NCBI RefSeq assembly: GCF_000835495.1
Contig: NW_015622543.1
Span: 434,001-498,000 of the forward strand
Reading direction: 5' to 3'
Length of the DNA stretch: 64,000 nucleotides
From: Cladophialophora immunda
Lineage: Eukaryota > Ascomycota > Eurotiomycetes > Chaetothyriales > Herpotrichiellaceae
Both the position numbers and the translations under genes were made by a program. Below are positions 1 through 12,119 of this stretch, one piece after another (positions within the stretch are counted from its first letter, which is position 1; every line of letters starts with the position of its first letter). The notes beneath the pieces are model-generated. The model made no database searches and had not been told where the DNA came from. It was given only the letters and a program-made list of their open reading frames with translations.

Positions 1-809
1 GAGGAAAAGAATCGGCAGCTCCGTCCGAGAGGTATGAGGGCGATACCAGTAGGTTAGATTCTTAGTAGGAGAACGGTGGGTTGTTAGGAGAGATAGTGGC
101 CGCGGAGGGAAGACGTCGAAAAATAATTGCCTAATCGAAGTACGGTAGTGGTGGAAGTCGTGGAAGCCTAGGTAGGCATGCGTAAGGACGTCGACGACGG
201 AGATACACAGCAAGGACATTAACACTAGTCATTCGAGAACAGAGGGAGCGGGAGCCTTACCCAGTACCAGACTAGACTTCGATGGAGGGCGTCGACTTTA
301 TCCAAGGTCAACCGGAGACACTTGACATCAGCACGCCCGTGCTCGAAATTGAGCCCCGCGCGACGTTCGAAGCTCTGCACATATTCTTCCACTTCATCAT
401 CGTAGGCGGTATCAGTTAGGTCGGTGTTGAAAAAGGCCCATCGGAAGAAATCTTTGACATTCTCGCGCTTAAGGGCGGTTAGAGGGGTATAGAGGAACCA
501 GCCTGATAGGTATCGGATGGCATCCTGCGTGCTCTCCTGACAAAGGCGGAAGAGTTTCTGCCGCTCCTCTTTCGATAGAGCAGGAGGATGGACGGCCGGA
601 CGCTGGAGTTGATGTCTCTTGTAGAGATAAACCAGATAGAAGACGGTCTCTGCCACAGCCCAATATTCGAAGAAGATGGGAAGTCGCCAGGATTTCGGCA
701 GACACCATGTTAACAACATACAATAGACGACACAGACCGGGGCAATTGAATGCAATATGATGACCCATGACTTGACCCAGATATAGTCGAACGTGGAGCT
801 TCCGATCAT
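1..809 (-). CDS. alpha/beta-hydrolase-like protein, 5' part only (runs off left edge)
   Basis: The reading frame starts at the ATG at 809 (first residues MIGSSTFDYIWVKSW) and is open to about 261. It then meets a GTAAGG donor (255-260) and a CTAG acceptor (225-228), and coding resumes at about 224 and continues to the window edge. The first exon shows two hydrophobic N-terminal helices, followed by a soluble helical region with a RYLSGWF block and a LDKVDALHRSLVWYW block. The second exon reads VVDVLTH... and then a TTHRSPTKNLTYW block. This is the order I associate with a fungal family of membrane-anchored alpha/beta hydrolases; the catalytic domain would lie outside the window. The function is inferred from the family only. 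The two exons do not join in phase with the obvious donor and acceptor: they are off by one base. Either another splice site is used or there is a single-base error. Confidence 0.6.
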
Positions 810-1497
810 GGCGAAGTGATTGCGGATGAATCGTTGCGGGATCGAATTGCTTTTCAAAAGGAGTTGAGTTCTAGGTTGATGGGATGGTCCATGGCCGAAA
901 CTTTTCCAGCCTTAAGAACAGTCGTAGATAAACACTCACATGTAAAGCGCGACATTCTGTTGGGACGTGGCGGATTAGCCATAAACATCATAGAAGCATA
1001 GAAGACATGTGCTGGTGGCGGGAAAAGGTACGACAGCAATCCGATTTTGCATGTGGCATGTGGAATTCCTGGAAGATATTTCCGAACGTCTGCTTCGCAT
1101 GACTAAGACGTGAGGATGGCGGAAAAGCTGACAGCCTGCTCCTTCAGGTTTTCATGTTTTGTTTCTGAACACAGGTAAGGAGTTGGTCTTCGCCATCGAT
1201 GCATGGCGATTCATACGTGAAGAAGAGGCGACCGAGGTACTCAGCTGCACTGATTGTCCCTGGGACTCTACTCCTGATGGATGGATATTGTTTAACGATA
1301 TCATGTGCATTCATTAACTCACCCACGATTTGAAGAATCTTTGGTTTGGACTGTGACTGACGAATCTCTCCCATTTCTTCCTCTTGGATCTACTACTTGC
1401 CATCCATTTCCATTTCCTCCATCTCGAATGCCAGCTGTCGCTTCTTCATCGCGTGTATTTTCTTCTTCTTCGCCAGCGCGGCCGCTTCTGGATCCTA

Positions 1498-1560
1498 ACC
1501 CTGAGCTGGAGCCGGAGCCGGAGCCGGAGCCAGAGCTGGAGCTTGAGCTTGAGCTTGAGG
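1498..1560. repeat. GAGC(T/C)(G/T)-type hexanucleotide-like repeat
   Basis: Successive units of GAGCCG, GAGCTG and GAGCTT follow one another for about 60 bases. Read in frame this gives Glu-Pro/Glu-Leu repeats on the plus strand and Ser-rich repeats on the minus strand. It is a simple-sequence tract that creates chance open frames on both strands. Confidence 0.8.
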
Positions 1561-1938
1561 CTACTGCGCTTGTGTAGAGTTCTTCACTCGGCCAGCGTGA
1601 TTTGTGGCCGGCTGACGCGCAATCGAATACGCGGGCCGCTATTCTGGTAGCTAATGTCATCTTGATATCCAGCCTCCTGCGCCTCCGTCTCGTGCTTCGG
1701 ACCTGGACTTCGCGATTCCACTCCAGAGCGCTTCTTGAATGGCTCTTCGCTGCCTATCCGAACGAGGGAGGGGGACGAGAAAGTAGTCGAAAGTCGAAAA
1801 GGCGTCAAAGAGGGAACGGGCGACGCGCCGCTAATTTTAGGTCCTAGCTAGCGCTATATACGGTGGAGTATATTTAGGATAAAGGGTGAGTGTGAAGGTG
1901 AGCGAGGTGAGTGCGTAGGTGAGAGAAAGGTGAGTAGT

Positions 1939-1973
1939 TATAAAAGCGGCACGGCTGGGGTGAGTCGCACGTG
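1939..1973 (+). promoter_or_regulatory. TATA-like box and E-box upstream of the F-box gene
   Basis: TATAAAAG (1939-1946) is followed by the palindrome CACGTG (1968-1973), a generic bHLH-type site. They lie about 450-480 bases before the chosen F-box start. Assigning them to that gene is a guess from position. Confidence 0.3.
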
Positions 1974-2416
1974 AGCTCCGAGCAGGTTTTACTCATCTTG
2001 ACCCGCCAAGCCCCAGACCGCCATCTCGACCTCGACTCCGGTCCTGCACATAACACCCTCTCACTCTGACGCTCTGTTGTTCTCCTTCTCCTCCTCACCC
2101 ATCGACTGCGGAATGGGAAAGCGTTGCACTTCCATCTGTCCTAGCCATGATGGAAGCGACGCAGGCTCGCCGCACTCCGCGGCAGAGCGGCTTGGGGCGA
2201 TTTGATACCTCGCCTTCCAACGAGTACTCACACTTGATCTTTGTCCTGTATAGCCCCAATGCCGGGGTCTCATCGTCTTGAGACTATTGGAGTAACAGCA
2301 GCACCAAAGCTGCTCTTTCTATGCTCTGTTCCGCGTATATACATTTCAACATCCACAGAACCTGTACGTTATCCTGCCGTCGTCCTCAAGAGCTTGGGTT
2401 GACAGAACATAGAATC

Positions 2417-3448
2417 ATGGCAATGCAACACCTCGCCCCAGAACTTCTCGTCCGCGTTTTCGAATCCCTCTCCTCCGTCTCAGATATCATCAACCTGTCT
2501 CTGACCTGTCGCTATTTCTACGAAATCCTCCCAAAATCGCAAAAGCTGGCACTCTTCTTCAGCACAATAGATGAAACAGATGGTCCAGTCGAAGATATTA
2601 TACAACTCCTGACCCAAAACAACAACCAAATGCTACATATTCGGCGATCTCCGCCTCTGTCTTTTGCCTTGCTCTCGCAAGTCACGGCCGTTGCCCGTGT
2701 GGCACAGCGATACGTGGACCTATTCCCCGCCTTCAAGTGGCTGGAGGCAGAGAGCGTCAACCGAAGAGTTCTCGACCGCTACGAAGCCCGTCGACTACGT
2801 CGCGCAGTTTACCGACTATGGAGCTACGCCAAAGCATTCAATCAATTTCCTTATCGCACCGCTCGCACCGATGCAACAGCCACTGCGGAACGACTTCAGC
2901 TCCTGCGCACGTGGTCGAACGACGAACTCTTTGAGCTAGAGGATTTCCGTGGTCTGCTCGAGCAGCTGCTCGCCACGGACATCTGTCCTACTGACGGAGA
3001 AGTGTATTCGCGGATACCCGATGATGCACAAAAGTTTCATCTGTCGTTGCAGTATCCTTACCTTCGTCCCGTCTCATCCACCCCGCAAGCATACGACGAT
3101 CTTTTCCACAGTTCCCGTAATTGTGATCATGATTTGCACAAACCGACAGTCCAGGAACTTCGGATTAGGCACATGCAAGGATGGGGCAGTGATCTGCAAA
3201 ACTTCTACCTGATTCAATCGTTCTTGAAATTTTCACCTGCGCAGATCCTGTGGCTGTTCGACAATGCAGTGTACCGCGCAGACGTGGAACGATTTATCGA
3301 GCAACAGACCCACGATCCGTGCTTCTTCGAGAGTGGATCCATGTTTTTCCAAGACTGGGTTACCGTGTTGCATACGCGAGGTGTAGATGTGCAACAAGCA
3401 CGCGAATCCATCTGGCAGGAGAAGGCAGGAGTCGTGGTACCCACATGA
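2417..3448 (+). CDS. F-box domain protein
   Basis: This is an uninterrupted frame of 343 codons starting at ATCATGG (2417). An F-box is visible at about residues 6-45: LAPELLVRVFESL, then a SLTCRYFYEIL block. The rest is alpha-helical with no repeats I recognise, as in many fungal F-box proteins of unknown target. F-box proteins bind Skp1 and recruit substrates to SCF ubiquitin ligases; the substrate cannot be told here. An in-frame ATG at 2321 would add 32 residues not typical of the family. It is followed by a possible 5'-leader intron (GTACGT at 2364 to TTGACAG ending 2405), and splicing this would turn the 2321 ATG into a tiny upstream frame ending at the junction, which supports the 2417 start. 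Confidence 0.85.
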   Translation: MAMQHLAPELLVRVFESLSSVSDIINLSLTCRYFYEILPKSQKLALFFSTIDETDGPVEDIIQLLTQNNNQMLHIRRSPPLSFALLSQVTAVARVAQRYVDLFPAFKWLEAESVNRRVLDRYEARRLRRAVYRLWSYAKAFNQFPYRTARTDATATAERLQLLRTWSNDELFELEDFRGLLEQLLATDICPTDGEVYSRIPDDAQKFHLSLQYPYLRPVSSTPQAYDDLFHSSRNCDHDLHKPTVQELRIRHMQGWGSDLQNFYLIQSFLKFSPAQILWLFDNAVYRADVERFIEQQTHDPCFFESGSMFFQDWVTVLHTRGVDVQQARESIWQEKAGVVVPT

Positions 3449-3891
3449 TAAGGCAGAGCTCGGATTGCTTGATAGAGAACAGCAGGAGCGGAAAAAGCGA
3501 CCTGCGACTCGCAAGGCTGACGTCTGGAATAGGCAGGAAAGTACCTACAAACTAGAATAAATCAATTATTTGATTGAACTGGAAATTCTCTGACGTTGCA
3601 AAGTACATACAAAGCACAAGTCCCTTCGGTTTACGGTATTGACCAAGGTCTTTCCAAACCCTCTCTGCGTACAGTAGGACTCCAGTAAATCTTCTGTGGC
3701 GTGGTCGGTGCCCTCCAACTCTTTGGACGGCCGTGTGCGCTCCCACCAAAGTCCATCTTGCGTCGTCCTTGAAGCCACCCAGGCGCATTCTAATCTGTGC
3801 ATGACGCATTCTGTGTTGGCAGAACAGCCATGATGCGCAAGGAGAGATTCTCGGACGAGCGCCTATGCCTTCTTCTCCTTGGCGTGTGCCA
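3449..3891. other. convergent 3' intergenic region
   Basis: This lies between the stop codons of the F-box gene and the first BVMO, which converge. It holds the AATAAA at 3556 and otherwise nothing I can identify. Confidence 0.5.
3556..3561 (+). terminator. possible poly(A) signal of the F-box gene
   Basis: An AATAAA hexamer sits 108 bases after the F-box stop codon, within an AT-rich patch (AATCAATTATTTGATTG). It could serve as a polyadenylation signal. The call rests on the motif and position only. Confidence 0.35.
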
Positions 3892-5565
3892 TCAGAGCCT
3901 GGCTCGCCCCGCCTGCTCCGGGGACGAGAACTCAAAGCCGGGATATCCCTCGGTGATTTCCCTCTCGCAGTGAGCGAAGTACGGGGCCACGCCGCCGAAC
4001 CAGAACAGCGGCCTCACCGTCTTGCCCTCGAGGTTCGCCCCGATGTACCACGAGCGAGTCTCCTTCGCGCCCTCGGGGAGCACGGTGGCGTTGAAGGCGG
4101 CGTCCACCTGCTCGCTCCAGGTCTTCGCATAGTCCTCCTTGGTGTCCACGCGGCCGTAGCCGTTCGACCGCATGAAGGAGAGGGTCTTGCCGATCCAGTC
4201 CACGGTGTTGTCGATGATGACGGGGATGTTCGCAAACGGGGCCTGCGGGCCGGACACCATGAACAGGTTCGGGAAGCCCGGGGTGGTGATGCCGTACGCG
4301 GTCGCCATGTCCTTGTCCAATTGCTCCGCCAGCAGCTGGTGCTGGCTGCCGCGAAGATCGATCTGCGCGAGTGTCCCCGTGATGGCGTCGAACCCCACGG
4401 CGAAGATGATCATGTCAAACTCAAACTCCTTCTTGCCGGTGCGCAGACCCGTTGGAGTGATCTCCTGGATTGGGTCGTCCTTGACATCGACCAGCTCGAC
4501 GTTGTCCCGGTTGAAGGTCTCGTAGTAGAAGTGGCCGAGAGGAGGCCGCTTCGACAGGATGGTGTAGTGCGGACAGAGCAGCTCGGCGGTTTCCTTGTCC
4601 TTGACGATCGATCGGATCTTGTTGCGGACGAACTCGGCCGCCATGTCATTGCATTTGGGGTTGGTCAGCATGTCAGCAAACGTCTCGAAGATGAACCGGA
4701 ACCCGCCGATTTCCCAGCCGAAGTCCAGCACTCGGTGGACGTCGGCCTCCGTCGCCAGGTCGGTGGACTTGAGCGTGGCGTCGACAAAGTCCATGCCGAA
4801 AGATTGGGCCCTGGCTCGCTTCACCACCTCTTCATATTCGCGTCTCAGCGCGACCTGCTGGTCCTCGGTGAGTGGATGGTTGCGTGCTGGGAGGACATAG
4901 TTCGGCGTGCGTTGGAAGACAGTGAGGGTTTTGGCGTTGTGCGCGACAATAGGAATGACCTGGACGGCAGTGGCGCCGGTTCCCACGACAGCCACACGTT
5001 TGCCCGCAAAGTCAACTTTGTGCTTCGGCCAGAGCCCCGTCTGGTACCATTCACCCTTGAAGGACTCGAGCCCGGGGAAAGGGGGCTTCAGTGGGGTGGC
5101 GAGAGGGCCTGTCGCGGTGATCAAGAAGGTGCAAGTGTAAGTGTCGCCTTTGGACGTTGTGACTTTCCACACGTTCTTCGACTCATCCCAATGTGCCGCG
5201 GTGACTTTTGTGTTGAACTCGATCTTCTTACGGAGGCCGAGGTGATCTGTGACTCGGTTGAGATAGACTTCCACCTCTGGCTGGGTGGGGAAGCGCTCCT
5301 TCCAGTCCCAGTCCAGGCCCAACTCTTCGAGAAAGGTGATAATGTACACCCAGCTCTCGCTGTCGGTTCGGGCCCCCGGGTATCTGTTCCAGTACCATGT
5401 GCCGCCGACCCCGGATCCTGCCTCGAATGCTTTGGCGGACAGACCCCGTTTGCCCAACTCGTGCAGCATCCGGATGCCGCCAAACCCAGCGCCAATGACC
5501 AAGGCATCGTAATCGACTCCCGCGTCGCCCGTCGTCTCAGAGGTGGTCGGATTGCTTGTTGCCAT
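3892..5565 (-). CDS. Baeyer-Villiger monooxygenase (class B flavoprotein), fingerprint His replaced by Gln
   Basis: A single-exon 557-residue protein, a normal length for type I BVMOs, which use FAD, NADPH and O2 to insert oxygen next to a carbonyl. An N-terminal FAD-binding glycine motif GAGFGG is at residues 25-30. The second family motif, GGTWYWNRYPGARTD, is at 54-68. The NADPH-binding motif GTGATAVQ follows the fingerprint. The classic fingerprint FxGxxxHxxxW is present at 169-179 as FKGEWYQTGLW, with Gln at position 175 where His is expected; its codon is CAG at 5041-5043. The start ATG (5565) precedes a short unstructured leader, as in relatives. GC-rich coding sequence makes a long antisense open frame over the same DNA. 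The physiological substrate is unknown, and no biosynthetic neighbours are present. Confidence 0.93.
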   Translation of the reverse strand: MATSNPTTSETTGDAGVDYDALVIGAGFGGIRMLHELGKRGLSAKAFEAGSGVGGTWYWNRYPGARTDSESWVYIITFLEELGLDWDWKERFPTQPEVEVYLNRVTDHLGLRKKIEFNTKVTAAHWDESKNVWKVTTSKGDTYTCTFLITATGPLATPLKPPFPGLESFKGEWYQTGLWPKHKVDFAGKRVAVVGTGATAVQVIPIVAHNAKTLTVFQRTPNYVLPARNHPLTEDQQVALRREYEEVVKRARAQSFGMDFVDATLKSTDLATEADVHRVLDFGWEIGGFRFIFETFADMLTNPKCNDMAAEFVRNKIRSIVKDKETAELLCPHYTILSKRPPLGHFYYETFNRDNVELVDVKDDPIQEITPTGLRTGKKEFEFDMIIFAVGFDAITGTLAQIDLRGSQHQLLAEQLDKDMATAYGITTPGFPNLFMVSGPQAPFANIPVIIDNTVDWIGKTLSFMRSNGYGRVDTKEDYAKTWSEQVDAAFNATVLPEGAKETRSWYIGANLEGKTVRPLFWFGGVAPYFAHCEREITEGYPGFEFSSPEQAGRARL

Positions 5566-7272
5566 TGTCCCTGTTCTGCCAGCAAAGAAATGCCGGGATG
5601 AAACGTTCGAAGAGTTACGTCCAGGTCAGTGCATATAATGGCAGGGTGTGGGGGGCTAGGTCCATACCACCCTGGGAGCACTGAATTTATCTGAACCATC
5701 CAGCAGGGCCTCATAACCGAGGATAAATACGCTTTTGCGGAGTAATCCCCATCGTCCGGGGTCAAGGGGACTGTTGCAATGGTATAGCCTTGCCCCGGCG
5801 TATTCATCCTGCTCCACTTCCCCGCACTGCTCTCGCCTGGAGATTGGTGAGTGTGCGAAGGCGTGCTTACCAATGTAACACGCAGGGACAGAGGTGAGAT
5901 TCAAGAGGGTTGTTGGACGGAAACAGATGAGTCAGGTAAGCGAGGTTTCCGAAATGACTCGCGAGACAAGGTTGGCCCTGGCAATGAAGGGGGTTGTCAG
6001 AGGAGGATAAGGCCAATGGTCCATGGACTCGGTCAAGGAGCTCCGTCTCTCCAACCCCGCAACGGTATTGCGACCTCCATCTGTTTCCGGGCTGGAGAAG
6101 CCTGTGTAGATAGGTAAAACTCAAGTAGCGAGCTGCGCCCTCGTATGCTCTTGGGTACTTAACCTAGGCAAGTCTGTGAGAATGATAGAGATACATCCGA
6201 ATAAGTCCGCCCCGAGCTTGGCATCAGCCTTGTTTCTCTTGGCACAGCCCTGCGCCATTCCGCTCCTCCACCAGGGTAAGCGGAAGGTAGTCAGCAATCG
6301 TACGGACAAACGATACTGAGACTAATATCCCTCCGTCCTCTGAAACCGCTTGGTACTAAGCTGACTGAGTCATCGGGAGCAGCGCGCGTGTGTCCTGCAG
6401 AGACAGTTTCAGGGGCAGAAAGGCCAACATATCTGCGCGTATTGCACGCGGGCCCAACATCGCTGGCGTGGGCTGAGCTGAGATGCTGACGCAACACAGG
6501 AGCCCCACGGGTTTGAACTTGTCCGGATTGTTCATGATCACGAGATTGCAACGTTTAAAACAGGCTGAACCAGAGTAGGCTGTGGGCCGAGTTTGAATGG
6601 CCCATGTTGCATTGCTTCGCTGACCTCTGGAGGGTAGGCTGCAGGTATGGACCTCTCCCGTTGACATGGGAGAATCTGACAAGGCCTCAACGCAACAAAT
6701 GGTTCTCGAGGTTCGAAATAGCGTGGGCGAATTTATGACGTTCCGGGATACGGACAAATGAGCCGAGTCGACCTCCCCGAGCATGCGGCCAAATATCATA
6801 TCTTTACACGATCGCATCCACCAAAGGAAAAGAAACTAGAGCCACTTATCTGCATGGCCTGGCAACCCTCACAGAAGCTTATAGAGCATTACGGATACCA
6901 GCAACCCGAAAGACCGATGAATCATAGCTCAGCACTCCGGCTCTCTTGCGGCTACGGGTAGTTTGCTCTAATGTGAAATGACCATTGATCTTTACACTTG
7001 AAGCGGAACAATCCCTGCTCTGGAATATCTTGTATCATGCTGCGACATGTCATTCCCTGTGAAATGTGAAGAGTCTGAACGGAAACCTTGAAGGGGAGTC
7101 CTCGATTGCAGAACAGAGCAAAAATGCAACTGTCTGGTGTGACCCAAACCACTGTAACCCGCCGACGAACCGTAAGATTCATGATCACATTCAATACATC
7201 GTCACCCGGGTCATGCGCAAAGCATGAGAACGCCGTGCTCCTGACAATTACTGATGTTTGGTACTGCGCAAT
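5566..7272. other. intergenic region, BVMO promoter side and Rab11 3' side
   Basis: About 1.7 kb with many short frames on both strands but no conserved-looking peptide, no paired splice signals and no RNA gene that I can recognise. It includes the 5' region of the minus-strand BVMO. Confidence 0.45.
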
Positions 7273-8567
<1,295 letters not shown>

Positions 8568-11500
8568 ATGTCCGATCCCGGCGACGACAATACCGCTGCG
8601 TACGACCAAGAGTTCGAAGTCGAGCGGATTCTCGCTGAGCGTGAGCGCAATAGCGAGACTAAGTATCTCGTCAAGTGGAAAGGATATGGTGATGAGGAAT
8701 CTACTTGGGAGCCTAAAAGGCATTTTATCGGCCGGAAAATTCTGAAATGTTGGGCGAAACAGCGAAAGAAAGGGGATTTTCTAGACGAGCAACAGCTTGA
8801 ATCGCTTGAAGGGCGTATGAAAGTTTTCGCAGAAGCAAAAGCGCGGAAAGAACGTCGGGCGGAATTGAGACGACTGGCCGGATGGGATGTCTCGAAACGA
8901 ACATCCAGTCGGATGCCAAAGTCCGAGTCGCCAGAAACTCCATCCACTGCGAAGCGACCACGAGGATCTCTACAAACCGCAGACCAGCCAGGAGCCAAGC
9001 GACTACGAGCATCTCGTTCACCACCTATCAAATCTCGTTCACCAACGATCAAACCTCGTTCACCAACGATCAAATCTCGTTCACCAACTATCAAAGATGA
9101 AGCTGCAGAGGGCTCCGGAGTGATGGAGGCGGATCCTGCACAGCTGCTACATCGACCAAATCCAACGGTGACGAAAGCAGCCTCCACGCAGGTGACGTCG
9201 AAGCAAGTTGGTACAAATCCACCTCTCGCATCAACCGGACATCTGGAAACCGCCCACGCTCCTGTCCCTCCTCTGCCCTTAGCGCAAGTCAGCGGTGTTT
9301 CGTGCCCAATGCTGGAAGCGAAGGAAGGAGAAACAAACATTCAGGCCGATCAAGCACCCAAGCAAAATAAAACTTATGTGAACCCGATCCACGAACCCAA
9401 ACAGAATAAGCAAGGCGGCTCGACCACAAAACCTGCCGGAAAACGGCCGGGGAATGCTGATGCTGCGTCGATCGCAACAAATACGGAAAACAGCAAGGCA
9501 GGGCAGAGATTCAAAAGCTTGAGACAACAAAACCAACACGCCAAACTAGCATATCGAGAACCTGCGCCAGATATTTCAAAGCTCGATCTCAGAGAACCGG
9601 ATGCATGGCCTATAGCCGGAAGTGAGCATGTATCTAAACTTCAAGACGCTGCTCCCAAATTTGGACGCGAAGATTCTCCCCTTTTTGTCCCCGAAGACAA
9701 TGAGACGGAATTGCCTCACTTAGAGATTCAGCAGACGCGCAAAGAGACGCCCAACAGTCCCACTCCGAGGCTGCCTATTGATGCACCACTGTCAGCCATG
9801 GGAATATCCCCAAGCATGCCAACAGCATCCTCGGCACCTGAGAGTCCTCCTGCGAACGAAGTCTCATTGAAGAGGACACGAGGAAACACCTTGATTGAGA
9901 CGCGACCTTCAACTATCGGGTCCAAGTCACGCGACTCGATACCATCTACGGCACCAACAAACCCCTTCGCTGAAAGACGGCCACCCCCCTCCGGCCAACG
10001 TTCGAACAGCGCAAATGTAGCACCAGCGCCAAGGCATGATCATGCCATTGTGGGTTCAACGCCTATTGACACCTCAGCTGTTCAGCCACGACCCGTGCCT
10101 GTTTCTGGCGCTCATCATTCCGCTAAAGAGTCGATGATTTCGAGACATGCCCGATCCACTGCTAGAACCACAGATCACGGAACGGCCGTTGATTTGGATG
10201 TTTATCTACGTTTTGAGGATCATGATGTAGGTATTGTGACCTTAGCTGGCATACCGAGGTGGCTGGATCGCAAACTTCGAGGCGCAAAAGAACGACGTGC
10301 AAGCCTTCTAACAATTGATTTCAAGAAGAACTTGGTTATGAATGCGCAACGGTTTTCTGAGGTTTCTGCATTGGTATGTTATGAAGGATGTCCTTAGTCC
10401 TTTTGCCCCACTAATGACCGAAGTTGAAACAGAGGCGGCACGGGACGTTCCCAATCCATGCCTCAGGTGATAGGCTGCCAGCAACGGAAAACCTAAGCAA
10501 ATATCTGAACGAAAATGACCTCGTCGCCGTCTGGGAATATCCAGAACCCCAGGATAGTCTTATCCTGATTCTGCACTCGAGTCGAACTCCTGCATGGGGA
10601 GGCTTCAGGGAAGAGAGGGTCGACGCATCTGCATCCCCTTTGGAGTTTGTTATTTGCAATAAGCTACCTAGGGTCCATCTGGAGAATGATGCAGCAAGGC
10701 CCCGTAAGGTCCCTCATCCTACTGGTGAACGAGATACAGGATCGCGTGTGACAGAGCCTAAAGCTTCACAACCTGCACTTCAACTCACTGTCGGAGACGA
10801 TGTAGCCGCGTACGCACAGAGTCCAGTCGAACTGTCAGCATCAACACCACCTCCAGCATTGGCAAATGGAGGGACGAGTTCGATGCTATCCCAAGTGCAT
10901 GGCCCAGTCAAGTTGCCGACATCATATCCAAGAAAAGCAACAGCAAAGGCAGATGAAGGTGCAAATTCAGTGCAGACGCGAGCATCCAGCGGTATACTAA
11001 GCCCATCTGAACGTCCAACGGCTCACGAACCTGCCAACGAGCCTGAGATGGTGCGACTGCCGTCCCCGGCGAATTTCGAGAAGTTATTTCCTGATGCGGA
11101 TATATCACAACGCAAGCCGCGGGTAATGATATGCTTTGGGCAGTCTAACCAAATCGACGCTTCCGCTGTGAAAAAATTGCTGGATACACACATGAATAGT
11201 CATCGGGTTTTCATTGATTCGGTGAAGGACGACTGGGAAGAGTTTCAGGAAGACCTGTCCAATAGGGTTGCGGCTATACTGTTCCACGAGAAGCACAGAA
11301 CATATTGCGATCTTCCGGATTTCCACAAAGTCCTCCGATTTCAAAATGTTTCCTGTTACGAGCTTTCGTTTCCATTACAGCTGCTCGAGCCGAAGCAGCC
11401 CAAGCCTGATCAGGGGAGTCCTGGGAGTCTCTGGCCGAGACTCTTCCCACGAGGGATGGTTTTGTGCATCACCGAAGACACTTTAATCCGTCACCCGGAA

Positions 11501-12119
11501 GCGGCGTCGTGGGTAATGAATTGGTTCGAAATGCAATCTGCGGGCAAGGGCAAAGTGTCAACCTGGAAGTTAGCCCTTCTCCCAGACATCTGTTCCTGGC
11601 TCCTACGCAAGGCGAAGGAGAGCGATGGGAAAATGCCGGAACGGTCAGTTCTCCCCCTCTTGTTGATCACCTGCGAAGCTAACCACCACCAGGTACGTCG
11701 AAATTGTTTTAGCCGTCGAACGACTGAACTTTCGGTCTTTGGAAGCGTCGTGGTGCAATACAGGTCGTGGCGATACCCCGGTTGAATTGGCTCTCTCCCG
11801 CTCCTGGGACCGGAGCTCCAAATACATCCAGTCACCCTCGGCATTACCAGCCTATGGAGATTGGGACTCTGCGGATTTCTGTGACAAGGCTGTGAAGGCG
11901 CGGGACAAGAAATTGCTTGAATGGTTCGTGGGGTGGGCGGCAGCGAATGCTCATCGCCATCGGAGATTCATTGTTCTAGACTCGACCCGCAACAACGAAA
12001 CAGAAAAGCATTCGTGGCACGTTGACTTCCAAGATCCCACTTTGTTTGTGAAAGAATGCGAGGAAGCGAGAAAGCGAGAGGAAGTGAAGAACCGAGAGGA
12101 TGGGAAGCGGCGAGCTTGA
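8568..12119 (+). CDS. large chromodomain protein (Chp1/CDP-2-like heterochromatin factor candidate)
   Basis: Three exons (8568-10373, 10433-11643, 11693-12119; introns 59 and 49 nt, phases 0 and 2) encode 1147 residues. An N-terminal chromodomain spans about residues 15-55 (FEVERILAERERNSETKYLV, then KWKGYGDEESTWEP). Its candidate methyl-lysine cage aromatics are F16, W37 and Y40. A long disordered, Pro/Ser/Thr-rich middle contains four tandem heptads of the type SRSPTIK (149-176). The C-terminal half is folded: a WEYPEPQDSLILILHSSR segment recalls the end of a SPOC domain, and a RVMICFGQSNQIDASAVKKL segment looks Rossmann/PIN-like. A chromodomain plus C-terminal SPOC/PIN-like layout is known from fission yeast Chp1. 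That comparison is inference, and a CDP-2-like subunit of a deacetylase complex is an alternative. Nuclear, H3K9me-binding function is likely. Confidence 0.85.
9012..9095 (+). repeat. 21-bp coding tandem repeat, four copies
   Basis: Four consecutive 21-base units (9012-9032, 9033-9053, 9054-9074, 9075-9095) of the form TCTCGTTCACCAACGATCAAA differ by only a few substitutions. They stay in frame and encode the heptads SRSPPIK, SRSPTIK, PRSPTIK and SRSPTIK in the chromodomain protein. SP dipeptides next to basic residues are potential proline-directed kinase sites. Confidence 0.95.

Larger units (their letters stand above)
810..2416. other. intergenic region between hydrolase-like gene and F-box gene
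   Basis: No convincing gene is visible. The short frames are low complexity or overlap a purine-rich repeat. It holds the hexamer-like repeat near 1501-1560, a GGTGAG-rich stretch near 1885-1935, a TATAAAAG box at 1939-1946 and a CACGTG E-box at 1968-1973. The last two could belong to the promoter of the downstream F-box gene. Confidence 0.5.

Noticed and set aside
1319..1660. Ser/Gly-rich minus-strand frame
   Set aside because: Created by the hexamer repeat; it starts without an ATG and has no conserved block.
2321..2416. Upstream in-frame ATG extending the F-box protein by 32 residues
   Set aside because: The extension is Cys/His-rich and unlike the family, a probable leader intron lies within it, and the 2417 ATG has a better context.
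3865..5601. 578-codon open frame on the plus strand
   Set aside because: It is the exact antisense of the first BVMO. GC-rich third positions remove stops, and the peptide has no family features.
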